Source: an uncultured Neisseria sp. (lineage in GTDB: Bacteria > Pseudomonadota > Gammaproteobacteria > Burkholderiales > Neisseriaceae). From it: a stretch of 24,399 nt of DNA. The notes beneath the pieces were generated by a model. It was not told the DNA's origin and searched no databases. It saw only the letters and a list, made by a program, of their open reading frames with translations. Of the stretch, positions 7,900-15,173 are shown in pieces. The position numbers and the translations under genes were made by a program. The DNA lies in assembly GCA_937919795.1 (NCBI GenBank), contig CALFOA010000146.1, forward strand, positions 1-24,399, in the 5' to 3' direction. The number at the start of each line of letters is the position of its first letter. Within the stretch, counting starts at the first letter, position 1.

Positions 7900-8631
7900 T
7901 TATTCAGTCTGTTCCTGCGTTTGCACAGGTTTAAACAACGGCGCAAACAACAAGCCCGCCTCATACAGCAAAATCAGCGGTATCGCCATCAGCGTTTGCG
8001 ACAACACATCCGGCGGCGTAATCACCGCCGCCACCACAAACGCGCCGACAATCACATAAGGCCGCGCTTTTTTCAATTGCTCCAATGAAGCCACGCCCAT
8101 GCGGTGCAACAGAATCACCACAATCGGCACTTCAAAAGTGGCACCGAACGCCACAAACATGCCCAGCACAAACGACAGATATTTATCGATGTCGGTCGCC
8201 ATGCTCACGCCCACCGGTGTCACTTTGGCTAAAAATTGAAACACAATCGGGAAGACAAAAAAGTAGGCAAACGCCATGCCGCACACAAACAACACCAAGC
8301 TGGAAAACACCAGCGGGAACACCAGCCGCTTTTCATGTTTATACAAACCCGGTGCCACAAAAGCCCAGATTTGATACAGCGTATGTGGCAACGACAGCAG
8401 AAACGCCGTCATCAACGTCACCTTCACCGGCACAAAAAACGGCGCAATCACATCAGTAGCAATCATGCTGGTATTCTGCGGCAGGCTCGCCATCAAGGGT
8501 TTGGCCACAAAGGTATAAAGTTGTTGCGAAAACGGCATCAAGGCCAGAAAACACAACAACAGCACCGCCACCGTCCAGACCAGCCGACGGCGCAGTTCAA
8601 TCAGATGTTCGACCAGAGTTTGTTCAGACAC
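7900..8631 (-). CDS. tatC: Twin-arginine translocase subunit TatC
   Basis: A 243-residue inner-membrane protein with six transmembrane helices, the docking subunit that binds twin-arginine signal peptides and partners TatB and TatA to export folded proteins. Family marks include an N-terminal EHLIELRRRL, a periplasmic PFFVPVKVTL region, SLPHTLYQIWAFVAPGLYKHEKR, and the conserved glutamate in FGATFEVP. The start is GTG (8631), with GGA eight bases upstream. An ATG five bases earlier is in another frame and would give only an 11-codon peptide overlapping the tatC start. A DUS-pair hairpin separates it from tatB by 111 bases, unlike the tight tatA-tatB junction. Confidence 0.95.
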   Translation of the reverse strand: MSEQTLVEHLIELRRRLVWTVAVLLLCFLALMPFSQQLYTFVAKPLMASLPQNTSMIATDVIAPFFVPVKVTLMTAFLLSLPHTLYQIWAFVAPGLYKHEKRLVFPLVFSSLVLFVCGMAFAYFFVFPIVFQFLAKVTPVGVSMATDIDKYLSFVLGMFVAFGATFEVPIVVILLHRMGVASLEQLKKARPYVIVGAFVVAAVITPPDVLSQTLMAIPLILLYEAGLLFAPLFKPVQTQEQTE

Positions 8632-8687
8632 TTCATCTATCCATCAGGAAAATCGGCAACCGTTTTTTTTCGGCTGCCATGCACTCC

Positions 8688-8734
8688 AAATGCCTGTCTG
8701 AAAACATCCTGCAATCGTTTTCAGACAGGCATTT
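8688..8734 (-). terminator. DUS-pair hairpin between tatB and tatC
   Basis: Perfect 18-bp stem, arms 8688-8705 and 8717-8734, with an 11-base loop. The outer parts are two exact DUS (8691-8702 plus, 8720-8731 minus). It begins nine bases after the tatB stop codon. There is no long U tract on the minus strand beyond TTT at the stem edge, so it may attenuate rather than stop transcription into tatC. Confidence 0.75.
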
Positions 8735-8742
8735 GATAAGAA

Positions 8743-9300
8743 TCAACGCCGACCACGCACCCGCAGCTTCGGCCGCGCCCGGTATTTCGGCCGCATATCA
8801 CGCTGCCGCATCATCGCTTGGCGACGCAGCGACACCATGTGCAGCAAAGGCGTTTCGGAATCGGAAAAATCAGGGAAGTCAAAAGCGTATAAATCTTCAT
8901 TTTCGGGAAACGCGGTATCCGTTTTATGCTGCTCCAGCGGCTTACCCTGCTCGTCTACCCCAAAATCAGCCGGCGTTTTCTGCGGCGGCAAACGCTCCCA
9001 CGCCGGGCGCAAGTCCAACTCATCCGAAAGCGTATCCAGCTCTCTTTTGGCCGAACGATTAATATCCTGCACGCTTTCTTGGAACGATTTGGCCGCCGAC
9101 TCCATGCTTTCTTTAACTTCACGCAATTCCGCGGCTTCCACTTGGCGGTTCAGCTCACTTTTCACCGAATCCACATGCGTGCGGATTTTCCCCAGCCAAA
9201 AGCCGGCGGTACGCGCCACTTGCGGCAAACGCTCCGGCCCCAATACCACCAAAGCCACCACGCCTATCAGCAGCAACTCGCTGAAGCCGAAGTCAAACAT
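8743..9300 (-). CDS. tatB: Twin-arginine translocase subunit TatB
   Basis: A 185-residue protein with the TatB plan. A short N-terminal membrane helix (about 5-21) with Glu8 in FSELLLIG precedes the hinge motif LGPERLP. An amphipathic helix follows, then a long charged, coiled-coil-like region rich in Glu/Lys (about 40-100) and a poorly conserved basic C-terminal tail. TatB forms the receptor complex with TatC that hands folded substrates to TatA. The gene starts three bases after the tatA stop, so the two are translated together. Confidence 0.93.
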   Translation of the reverse strand: MFDFGFSELLLIGVVALVVLGPERLPQVARTAGFWLGKIRTHVDSVKSELNRQVEAAELREVKESMESAAKSFQESVQDINRSAKRELDTLSDELDLRPAWERLPPQKTPADFGVDEQGKPLEQHKTDTAFPENEDLYAFDFPDFSDSETPLLHMVSLRRQAMMRQRDMRPKYRARPKLRVRGRR

Positions 9301-9303
9301 GAT

Positions 9304-9513
9304 TTAGGCCTGTTTGTCTTTATCAGACTGATGTTCAATCACATCGTCTTTTTTCTTGGCGTTTTCAGCTTCAGAACCTTCATTCAAACCTTGTTTGAAA
9401 TCGTGCACCGCACCACCCAAGTCTTTGCCGACATTACGCAATTTTTTGGTACCAAACACCAACACCACAATCACCAGCACCACCAGCCAGTGCCAAATAG
9501 AAAAGCTACCCAT
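9304..9513 (-). CDS. tatA: Twin-arginine translocase subunit TatA
   Basis: A 69-residue protein with the standard TatA layout. The N-terminal helix, including [17 protein letters not shown], is followed by a [19 protein letters not shown] amphipathic helix and an acidic/basic flexible tail. TatA multimers form the transport path for folded proteins. FGTKKL with a single Phe-Gly hinge is the TatA signature, which distinguishes it from TatB next door. An AAGGAT Shine-Dalgarno precedes the ATG. Confidence 0.93.
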   Translation of the reverse strand: MGSFSIWHWLVVLVIVVLVFGTKKLRNVGKDLGGAVHDFKQGLNEGSEAENAKKKDDVIEHQSDKDKQA

Positions 9514-9564
9514 GATTTACATCCTTCAATTAAAAACTGTATTTCGCCTGATTAAGCGACTGCT

Positions 9565-9576
9565 TTCAGACAGGCA
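9565..9576 (-). repeat. DUS after hinT
   Basis: Exact minus-strand copy, nine bases after the hinT stop and upstream of tatA. Unpaired. Confidence 0.85.
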
Positions 9577-9585
9577 TATAATAAT

Positions 9586-9909
9586 TTAAGCCGGTCTGCC
9601 CATAATATGAATATGCAGATGGAACACTTCCTGCCCACCGCCCTTACCGGTATTGATTTGGGTTTTAAAACCGTTGCTCAAACCCGCATCCGCCGCGATT
9701 TTCGGCACTTTCATCATCATTCTGCCCAGCAAGGCTTCATGTTCAGGCTGTGCATGTGCCAGCGAATCGAAATGCACTTTCGGAATCAGCAACAAATGCA
9801 CCGGCGCGGCCGGATTGATGTCTTTGAAACATAGCATGTCATCGTCTTCATACACCACACCGGCGGGAATTTCTTTAGCTGCAATTTTGCAGAAAATACA
9901 ATCGGTCAT
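9586..9909 (-). CDS. hinT: HIT-family purine nucleoside phosphoramidase, HinT type
   Basis: A 107-residue histidine-triad protein. The N-terminal CIFCKIAAKEIPA and PVHLLLIPKVHFDSL stretches are typical of the HinT branch. The catalytic triad HLHIH (His97, His99, His101) lies in EVFHLHIHIMG near the C-terminus. HinT hydrolyses AMP-lysine and related phosphoramidates in the cytoplasm, and its physiological role in bacteria is still unclear. The ATG has a GGAG Shine-Dalgarno eight bases upstream. It precedes tatA by 72 bases with a DUS between; the same strand suggests a shared transcript. Confidence 0.92.
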   Translation of the reverse strand: MTDCIFCKIAAKEIPAGVVYEDDDMLCFKDINPAAPVHLLLIPKVHFDSLAHAQPEHEALLGRMMMKVPKIAADAGLSNGFKTQINTGKGGGQEVFHLHIHIMGRPA

Positions 9910-9936
9910 CAGGTACTCCGAATCAAAGCGGCCTTT

Positions 9937-9948
9937 TTCAGACAGGCC
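9937..9948 (-). repeat. Degenerate DUS between the MOSC gene and hinT
   Basis: TTCAGACAGGCC on the plus strand, one base off the minus-strand DUS (first T of the 12-mer is G). Flanking GGCC sequences (9931-9934 and 9945-9948 regions) can pair weakly. Confidence 0.5.
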
Positions 9949-9966
9949 TTTCCTATAATCGTTACA

Positions 9967-10737
9967 CTATTCCAATACGTTGACCGCATCGCCCAGCCGT
10001 AAAACGCCGCTGTTCAACGCAATCATATTCATGCCGAAAATCGCCTTGCGGGTTTTCGCCAGCGTTTTCAAGGGTTCTTGCAGCGGCGATTTTTCAGCGG
10101 TTTGCAAATCCACCGTGGTCATCACACAACGAACACACGGCTTGAACAACTCAAATTCCACCTCACCGATGCGGATGCGTTTCCAGCCCTCTTCCGCATA
10201 AGCCGCCTCACCATCAATCACCAGATTCGGCCGGAAACGGCGCATTTCCACCGGCTGCGCCAGCGTTTGGTTTAACGCCGTCAAGGAAGCGGAACTCGTT
10301 AACAGATACGGCGCGCCGTCGGCAAACGATAAGGGCGTTTGCGAATAAGCCAACACCCTGCGGCTGCGCTTGCCCAAATAATGAATTACCACCGGCGTAG
10401 CCAGTTTTTCGTTGAGCCAGCGGTTACTCGCTTCACAACCGGAATCCGCCGCAAAGGTATCTTTCCACACCGTAACTTCGCTGCTTCGCGCCAAATCGCC
10501 GACGGCTACCGTACGGCTGTCACCATCGGGTGCAATCAGTTGCAAACCCTCGTCCACACAGCGCGCCTGCCACAGCAACAATTGCGGATAAGCGCGCGCG
10601 GTAATGAATTGTCCGGCTTCATCAGTCAGCAACCATTCGCGGTCGTGCGACAAGCCCATAATGCCAGCCTCGGTCGATTCCAGCGCAATGCCGCGCATCG
10701 ATTTGACGGGGTAGTAAACCAGTTCGCTTAACTGCAT
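9967..10737 (-). CDS. MOSC domain protein, YcbX/mARC-like molybdenum cofactor enzyme
   Basis: A 256-residue protein with an N-terminal MOSC beta-barrel (MQLSELVYYPVKSMRG, about 1-115) and a C-terminal MOSC domain. FRPNLVI (about 168-174) and FKPCVRCVMTTVD with Cys201/Cys204 match the YcbX/mARC group, where one cysteine coordinates the molybdenum cofactor. Those proteins reduce N-hydroxylated bases and similar compounds. Unlike E. coli YcbX, which is longer, this protein has no fused 2Fe-2S ferredoxin domain, so it would need a separate electron donor. The ATG at 10737 has GGAA nine bases before it and is the family start; the open frame to 10767 is not needed. Confidence 0.85.
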   Translation of the reverse strand: MQLSELVYYPVKSMRGIALESTEAGIMGLSHDREWLLTDEAGQFITARAYPQLLLWQARCVDEGLQLIAPDGDSRTVAVGDLARSSEVTVWKDTFAADSGCEASNRWLNEKLATPVVIHYLGKRSRRVLAYSQTPLSFADGAPYLLTSSASLTALNQTLAQPVEMRRFRPNLVIDGEAAYAEEGWKRIRIGEVEFELFKPCVRCVMTTVDLQTAEKSPLQEPLKTLAKTRKAIFGMNMIALNSGVLRLGDAVNVLE

Positions 10738-10794
10738 ACCGTTATTCCAGTTGGTTGTTATGCACACGCTTTAGAACGCGATTGTAATACAAAA

Positions 10795-11118
10795 TCAACT
10801 TTCCTGCCGCGCCGCTTTTTCCGCCAGCCCCGACAAACCCTGACGGCGCGCCAGCTCGTTCACCACCTCTTCCACCCGCAGGCCGTGGTGGGCGAGCAAA
10901 ACCTGGGTGTGAAACCACAAATCGGCCACTTCATACACCAAATGTTCACCGCCGCCGTCTTTCGACGCCATCAACACCTCGCCCGCTTCTTCAATCACTT
11001 TTTTCAGGATTTTGTCTTCACCTTTGTGCAAAAGCTGCGCCACATAAGACGTTTCCGGGTTTTGGCCTTTGCGGGAATCAATCACGTTTTGGATTTCGGT
11101 TAATACTTGATCGTTCAT
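10795..11118 (-). CDS. hisE: Phosphoribosyl-ATP pyrophosphatase
   Basis: A 107-residue all-alpha NTP pyrophosphohydrolase that removes pyrophosphate from phosphoribosyl-ATP, step 2 of histidine synthesis. HisE marks include [20 protein letters not shown], the metal-binding helix EEAGEV, and [19 protein letters not shown]. It is a stand-alone enzyme, not fused to HisI as in enterobacteria; hisI lies upstream on the same strand beyond a 226-base spacer that holds an inverted-repeat element. Confidence 0.95.
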   Translation of the reverse strand: MNDQVLTEIQNVIDSRKGQNPETSYVAQLLHKGEDKILKKVIEEAGEVLMASKDGGGEHLVYEVADLWFHTQVLLAHHGLRVEEVVNELARRQGLSGLAEKAARQES

Positions 11119-11155
11119 GTTTCAATCTTTTTTGTGTTGTACCTAGAAAGAAAAG

Positions 11156-11308
11156 GTAAGCCTGCGGCTTACTGCCCTCTCCCTAACCCTCCCCCACAGG
11201 GGAGGGAACAAGTTGCTGGAATTAACCAACTATTTTAGAAGTTCCTACCATTTTATTCCCTCCCCTGTGGGGGAGGGTTAGGGAGAGGGCAACAAACCGT
11301 AGGTTTGT
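11156..11308. repeat. REPIN/MITE-like inverted repeat with G-quadruplex motifs, between hisI and hisE
   Basis: Arms 11173-11208 and 11256-11291 are 36-base perfect inverted copies around a 47-base A/T-rich centre. Each end carries a 7-bp mini-hairpin (11156-11172 and 11292-11308), so the element is symmetric over 153 bases. Within each arm are four G runs separated by 1-3 bases: plus strand 11269-11289, minus strand 11175-11195, which is a G-quadruplex pattern. No ORF is inside. Similar GGGGGAGGGTTAGGGAGAGG repeats are scattered in many proteobacteria, from memory. It could also act as a transcription barrier between hisI and hisE. Confidence 0.85.
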
Positions 11309-11332
11309 CTTGGTTTTTATGCCCCACCCATG

Positions 11333-11344
11333 TTCAGACAGGCA
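11333..11344 (-). repeat. DUS abutting the hisI stop codon
   Basis: Exact minus-strand copy starting at the base after the hisI TAA stop. Confidence 0.85.
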
Positions 11345-11743
11345 TTAAGCCTTGGTTTTGCCGTATATCGCTGCTTCATCTTTCAACACCGCATCCACCA
11401 CCTGCCACGCGCCGTCGCGCCACACTCGATAGAAGCAGCTTTCTCGGCCGGTATGGCAGGCAATCCCGCCCGCTTGTTCGATCAGCATCACCACCGCATC
11501 GCCGTCACAATCCAAACGCAACTCGTGCACTTTTTGCGTGTGCCCCGATTCTTCGCCCTTCATCCACTGCTTTTGGCGCGAACGGCTGTAATAATGGGCA
11601 AAACCCGTTTCGGCGGTTTTCTGTAAAGCCTCTACATTCATCCACGCCACCATCAGCACGCGCAGGGTGTGTGCATCTTGTGCAATGGCGCACACCAAGC
11701 CTTTATCGTCGAATTTTACGCCTTCTAATAATGTTTGCGACAT
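11345..11743 (-). CDS. hisI: Phosphoribosyl-AMP cyclohydrolase
   Basis: A 132-residue zinc enzyme that opens the purine ring of phosphoribosyl-AMP, step 3 of histidine synthesis. The family signature is clear: [27 protein letters not shown], then DCDGD (Cys79, with Asp78/80/82 for metal) and the two further zinc cysteines in [11 protein letters not shown] (Cys96, Cys103). It is a stand-alone HisI. A GAGGAA Shine-Dalgarno precedes the ATG. Between it and hisE lies the inverted-repeat element. Confidence 0.96.
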   Translation of the reverse strand: MSQTLLEGVKFDDKGLVCAIAQDAHTLRVLMVAWMNVEALQKTAETGFAHYYSRSRQKQWMKGEESGHTQKVHELRLDCDGDAVVMLIEQAGGIACHTGRESCFYRVWRDGAWQVVDAVLKDEAAIYGKTKA

Positions 11744-11767
11744 CTTTGTTCCTCATTTCAATAATCA

Positions 11768-11779
11768 TTCAGACAGGCA
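11768..11779 (-). repeat. DUS abutting the DUF6979-like stop codon
   Basis: Exact minus-strand copy one base after the TGA stop of the upstream small gene. Confidence 0.85.
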
Positions 11780-11780
11780 T

Positions 11781-12158
11781 TCAACCAACAATCAAACCTG
11801 CATGCCATAAAGCCAAAACCACATCCAGTTGGCCGTTATGCTGTTTCCCGTTACCGACAATTTTTTGCCATAACACACTTTTCTTTTGCTCAGCCCAAGC
11901 AGAATCCAATTTTAGCAAGGCTACCGCGGCCACCGCATATTCACCATTTTTTGAAATCTTATCAGTAGGCTCAGACACCACGCCTTTTACCAAACCAGCT
12001 CGGCATAACCCTAGAAAAGCATTTTTAGGACACCCTTTTTTACGTACAGACTCAGTTGGAGCCAAAGACTGCGCGGCATCTGCCCATGCTTGTTCGATAT
12101 TTTCTCGCATTGGGAATAATGCAACGGCTTCCAAAGCCATTTCACCATAAACATTCAT
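11781..12158 (-). CDS. Small conserved hypothetical protein (possibly DUF6979)
   Basis: A 125-residue soluble protein with no signal peptide or membrane helix. It begins MNVYGEMALEAVAL and has a central KKGCPKNAFLGLCRAGLVKGV stretch, then an Ala/Leu-rich helix and a tryptophan-containing C-terminal part (VLALWHAG). From memory this pattern resembles DUF6979, whose function is not known; the assignment is tentative. A GGGGGAA Shine-Dalgarno about 10 bases before the ATG supports translation. It lies between hisI and the TSUP gene and its sequence looks more A/T-rich than its neighbours, which may mean later acquisition. Confidence 0.6.
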   Translation of the reverse strand: MNVYGEMALEAVALFPMRENIEQAWADAAQSLAPTESVRKKGCPKNAFLGLCRAGLVKGVVSEPTDKISKNGEYAVAAVALLKLDSAWAEQKKSVLWQKIVGNGKQHNGQLDVVLALWHAGLIVG

Positions 12159-12177
12159 TATTTATTTTCCCCCTAAG

Positions 12178-12939
12178 CTATTTCCACAAAGCCCCGGCCA
12201 CCGCCACCAGCGTCATCACAAACAAAATCCAGCGCATGGTATTCGGCGACAGCTTCAAAGCCAGCCGCACGCCGATCATCGCGCCAATGATGTTACCGAC
12301 CGCCAACACACCGCCGACCAGCCACCAGATTTTGCCGTACCAGATAAACACCGCCAGCGAAACGGTGGTGAACGACAGCGTGCACACCAGCTTTAAGGCA
12401 TTAGCGCGCACCAAATCGTAACACAGTAATCCGGCAAACAAAGGCAGCATCAAAAATCCCGCCCCGGCCTGTACAAAACCGCCGTAAATACCGGCGGCAA
12501 ACAGCAAAGGCTTGACCCACGGCGTATCCGCCACTTTGCGTACTTCGGCATTTTCCGGTGTCAGCAGCAGATTGGGCTTGAAAAAAGTAATCGCGGCCAC
12601 ACCCAGCATGGTGAGCAGCAGCGCCGGTTTCAACACGCTGTTGGGCAACACCGAAGCCAACAGCGAACCGGCCAAACCGCCCAACATCATCGGCATTAAA
12701 ATGCCGCGCAAATCGCCGGTGGGCAGTTTGTCGGCCTGTTTAAAACCACGAATACCGGTCAGCGATTGGAAAAGAATGCCGACCCGGTTGCTGCCGTTGG
12801 CAATATCGGGCGGCACGCCAAACATCATCAGCAGCGGCAGAATCAGGTTGGAACCGCCGCCCGCTAAGATATTGACGATGCTGGCCACCACGCCGAGTGT
12901 GGCGATGGCGAGGTAATGCCAGAGGGTGAGATCGGTCAT
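12178..12939 (-). CDS. TSUP-family (TauE/SafE) anion exporter
   Basis: A 253-residue membrane protein with seven to eight helices. The first repeat carries the TSUP signature ILAGGGSNLILPLLMMFGVP followed by ANGSNRVGI. The second half repeats the pattern with GAGFLMLPLFAGLLCYDLV and ANALKLVC. Members move sulfite, sulfoacetate, other sulfur anions or small organic anions across the inner membrane. Nothing in the window points to a substrate: neighbours are the radical SAM gene upstream and the DUF6979-like gene downstream. Confidence 0.88.
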   Translation of the reverse strand: MTDLTLWHYLAIATLGVVASIVNILAGGGSNLILPLLMMFGVPPDIANGSNRVGILFQSLTGIRGFKQADKLPTGDLRGILMPMMLGGLAGSLLASVLPNSVLKPALLLTMLGVAAITFFKPNLLLTPENAEVRKVADTPWVKPLLFAAGIYGGFVQAGAGFLMLPLFAGLLCYDLVRANALKLVCTLSFTTVSLAVFIWYGKIWWLVGGVLAVGNIIGAMIGVRLALKLSPNTMRWILFVMTLVAVAGALWK

Positions 12940-12978
12940 ATGAATCGGCGTATTTTAAAATGGATGCAGTTTATCAAA

Positions 12979-12990
12979 TGCCTGTCTGAA
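12979..12990 (+). repeat. DUS between the radical SAM and TSUP genes
   Basis: Exact plus-strand copy in the 64-base gap. Unpaired. Confidence 0.85.
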
Positions 12991-13003
12991 AAATATCTGC
13001 CTA

Positions 13004-14467
13004 TCAAACAAGCTCTTCCGGCTGAATTTGGATCACTTTATCCGCCCACAAAGCATTGCCCGCTTCGATTTTGGCACGCAAGGCGGCCAATTGTTCGGCT
13101 GCTTCGGGGCGGTAAAACAGGTTGTAGGTTTCAAACGGCACCAGCTTGCCTTCGGGGGTGGCGAAGTGGATGCAGGACTTTTTCAGGCTGCGGATATCGA
13201 GGTTGGCGGCATCCATAAACTGCACAATCAAAACGCGGAATACGTTTTGATAACCAAACTCGGCTGGCGCGGCGATTTCGGGCAGGCAGCACATCAGTTC
13301 GCTCAAACAATTGGCCTGCGATTCAGGGCTGTGGTTGGTGGAAAACAGCTTGAATACTTGGTCTTTCAGATTGGCATCGTGTTCAAACACAATGGTGTTG
13401 CCGGCGTTTTCCACCAGTGTTTGCGGATCGAGATAGCGGGTAAGCGGCAGGATTCCGCTTTCATCTTTAAACGCATAACCCATCGCCAAAGTATCGGGAT
13501 TGCACGGCACCGGCATGATGTCGGCCTCGCTGAAAATGCCGCTCTGCTCGACAATGCGGCGGCGGATTTCGCTAACCGTTAAGCGGTTGCGGTCATCCAC
13601 ATTGTGGGTGCGACCGGCGTATTGCACCGGTTGCAGCGTTACCCCGCGCACACAGGGCTGCGAAGCGGCAAAGCGGATAATCTCGCCGATTTCATGGTCG
13701 TTCACACCTTTGGCAACGGTCACCACCAAAGTAGTCGACAAGCCGACCCGGTTCAGGTTTTCCAAGGCCTGTTGGCGGATGCGGCTCAAATCGGCGCCGC
13801 GCAGGGTTTGCGTAACCTGATTATCCAGCGAATCAAATTGCAGATAAATTTCCAAACCGTGCAGGCCGCTGGCGGCCAGTTGTTCGACAAATTCAAAGTC
13901 CTGCGCGATACGCACGCCGTTGGTATTAATCATCAAATGCTTAATCGGGCGGGCGCGGGCGGCGGCCAGAATGGCAAAAAATTCAGGGTGTATGGTGGGT
14001 TCGCCGCCGGAGAGCTGCACCACATCGGGTTCGCCCTCGTTGGCCACCACCGCATCCAGCATTTTTTCTACCTCTGCTAAAGAATAATGCTCGCTGCGGT
14101 GGGTACCGCTGTCGGCAAAACAAACCGGACAATTCAGATTGCAGGCGCGGTTGATTTCCACGATAGACAAACAGGAATGCTGCATATGGTCGGGGCAAAG
14201 GCCGCAATCATAAGGGCAGCCGTAGCGCATTTCGGTATTGAAACGCTGCGGCATTTCGGGCTTCTTCACAAACACCTCGCGCCCGAGGCGGTAATACGCC
14301 GCATCATCGCTAATCAGCACCCGCTCACTGCCGTGGTTCGGGCACCATTTATCCATATACACCCGGTTGTCTTTAAAAATAATTTTGGCTTCCACCGGTT
14401 TCAGACAGGCCTGACACAGCCCGGTGGTGGTATCGTAGAAATGATAAGGACGGTTTTTACGCGACAT
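13004..14467 (-). CDS. Radical SAM enzyme of the Tes/MJ0619-like group
   Basis: A 487-residue radical SAM protein with three cysteine groups. N-terminal CQAC (Cys18/21) with WCPNHG (Cys42) looks like a small metal ribbon. GCPYDCGLCPDHMQHSC (Cys84/88/91/99) looks like an auxiliary cluster. CNLNCPVC (Cys109/113/116) is the SAM-binding 4Fe-4S motif, followed by GGEPT at 154-158. A C-terminal CLSELMCC may bind another cluster. From memory this order is that of archaeal tetraether synthase (Tes) and the MJ0619 methylase, which act on unactivated lipid or pterin carbons. Bacterial relatives are mostly uncharacterised. Two small membrane proteins and an Lgt-family protein lie immediately upstream on the same strand, which points to a membrane substrate; this is inference. 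No strong Shine-Dalgarno precedes the ATG. Confidence 0.8.
   Translation of the reverse strand: MSRKNRPYHFYDTTTGLCQACLKPVEAKIIFKDNRVYMDKWCPNHGSERVLISDDAAYYRLGREVFVKKPEMPQRFNTEMRYGCPYDCGLCPDHMQHSCLSIVEINRACNLNCPVCFADSGTHRSEHYSLAEVEKMLDAVVANEGEPDVVQLSGGEPTIHPEFFAILAAARARPIKHLMINTNGVRIAQDFEFVEQLAASGLHGLEIYLQFDSLDNQVTQTLRGADLSRIRQQALENLNRVGLSTTLVVTVAKGVNDHEIGEIIRFAASQPCVRGVTLQPVQYAGRTHNVDDRNRLTVSEIRRRIVEQSGIFSEADIMPVPCNPDTLAMGYAFKDESGILPLTRYLDPQTLVENAGNTIVFEHDANLKDQVFKLFSTNHSPESQANCLSELMCCLPEIAAPAEFGYQNVFRVLIVQFMDAANLDIRSLKKSCIHFATPEGKLVPFETYNLFYRPEAAEQLAALRAKIEAGNALWADKVIQIQPEELV
14400..14411 (-). repeat. Degenerate DUS inside the radical SAM gene
   Basis: TTCAGACAGGCC on the plus strand, one base off the DUS, encoding part of QACLKP. 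May be a decayed or forming copy. Confidence 0.4.
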
Positions 14468-14510
14468 GGTTGCTGTTCGTTTCTTAAGGTTTTTTAGGGA
14501 AATGTACGGC

Positions 14511-14807
14511 TTATGCTTTGGAATCAGGCGGGGGTTGGTCGGTTGTTTTCGGCGGCAACTTAAATTTAACCGGCTGGCTCTTCGATCTACTCAACACACG
14601 CCACATGCTGACCATCACCAGAATAAAAGTAATGACAACCAGTAGAATGCCGCCAACCAACAGAAGTATAGAATACGATTGACTCGCCGCTATCGACTGG
14701 TTGCCGAGAATCAATAGGAAACCACCGACACATGAACCTAATCCCACCACAAAAGCAGCCAACAACGCCACCAGAAGCGACAACAGAAAACGCCAGAATC
14801 CCTGCAT
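14511..14807 (-). CDS. Small membrane protein, paralogue of the next gene (98 aa)
   Basis: Not recognised as a named family. Two predicted membrane helices (about 7-35 and 45-70) are followed by a short basic stretch and a Pro-rich polar tail (PPKTTDQPPPDSKA). Its first 30 residues align without gaps to the 90-residue product upstream (MxGxxRxLL, then VALLAAFVVG and a Cys-x-Gly-Gly step), so the two arose by duplication. A GGGGAA Shine-Dalgarno supports the start. It ends 43 bases before the radical SAM gene on the same strand. Confidence 0.65.
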   Translation of the reverse strand: MQGFWRFLLSLLVALLAAFVVGLGSCVGGFLLILGNQSIAASQSYSILLLVGGILLVVITFILVMVSMWRVLSRSKSQPVKFKLPPKTTDQPPPDSKA

Positions 14808-14836
14808 GATATTTCCCCTATTAAAACTGCCCCGTT

Positions 14837-15109
14837 TTATTCCTGAGGCGGCTGATCCTGTGATGCATTCGGTTCATCCTCAGCAGACCGTTTACCGGAT
14901 AGCTTAATCATCACCGCCACAAAAACCAGCAAACCAACAGGCCATGCGCCCCAAGCCACTATTATTCCCAAGTCTTCCAGCCATTGAAAGCTTGAAGACA
15001 TCGACATCTCGCTCAACATTATTCCACCGAAGCACACCCCGCCGCCGACCACAAAAGCCGCCAGCAAAGCAACGATGCCGACCAATAACAATCTCAAGCA
15101 ACCTTCCAC
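14837..15109 (-). CDS. Small membrane protein, paralogue of the preceding gene (90 aa)
   Basis: Not recognised as a named family. The GTG start at 15109 has AAAGGG upstream and gives an N-terminus aligned with its paralogue (MEGCLRLLL against MQGFWRFLL). Two membrane helices (about 7-30 and 46-68) are followed by an acidic, Pro/Gln-rich tail ending DQPPQE. The shared VALLAAFVVG and cysteine within the first helix suggest a common role, perhaps as small partners of a membrane enzyme. It lies between the Lgt-like gene and its paralogue, 29 bases apart from the latter. Confidence 0.6.
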   Translation of the reverse strand: MEGCLRLLLVGIVALLAAFVVGGGVCFGGIMLSEMSMSSSFQWLEDLGIIVAWGAWPVGLLVFVAVMIKLSGKRSAEDEPNASQDQPPQE

Positions 15110-15153
15110 CGCGTGCCCTTTCTCTTAAAACCGTTGGCAGAGCCAATCTATTT

Positions 15154-15165
15154 TTCAGACAGGCA
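15154..15165 (-). repeat. DUS after the Lgt-like gene
   Basis: Exact minus-strand copy eight bases after the stop codon of the Lgt-like gene. Confidence 0.85.
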
Positions 15166-15173
15166 TATATGGA

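Noticed and set aside
8601-8636. Short ATG frame overlapping the tatC start
   Set aside because: Only 11 codons, and the Shine-Dalgarno is better spaced for the tatC GTG; probably incidental.
11156-11308. Correia repeat element
   Set aside because: The ends lack the TATAG-type Correia terminus, and the G/C-rich arms are unlike Correia sequence.
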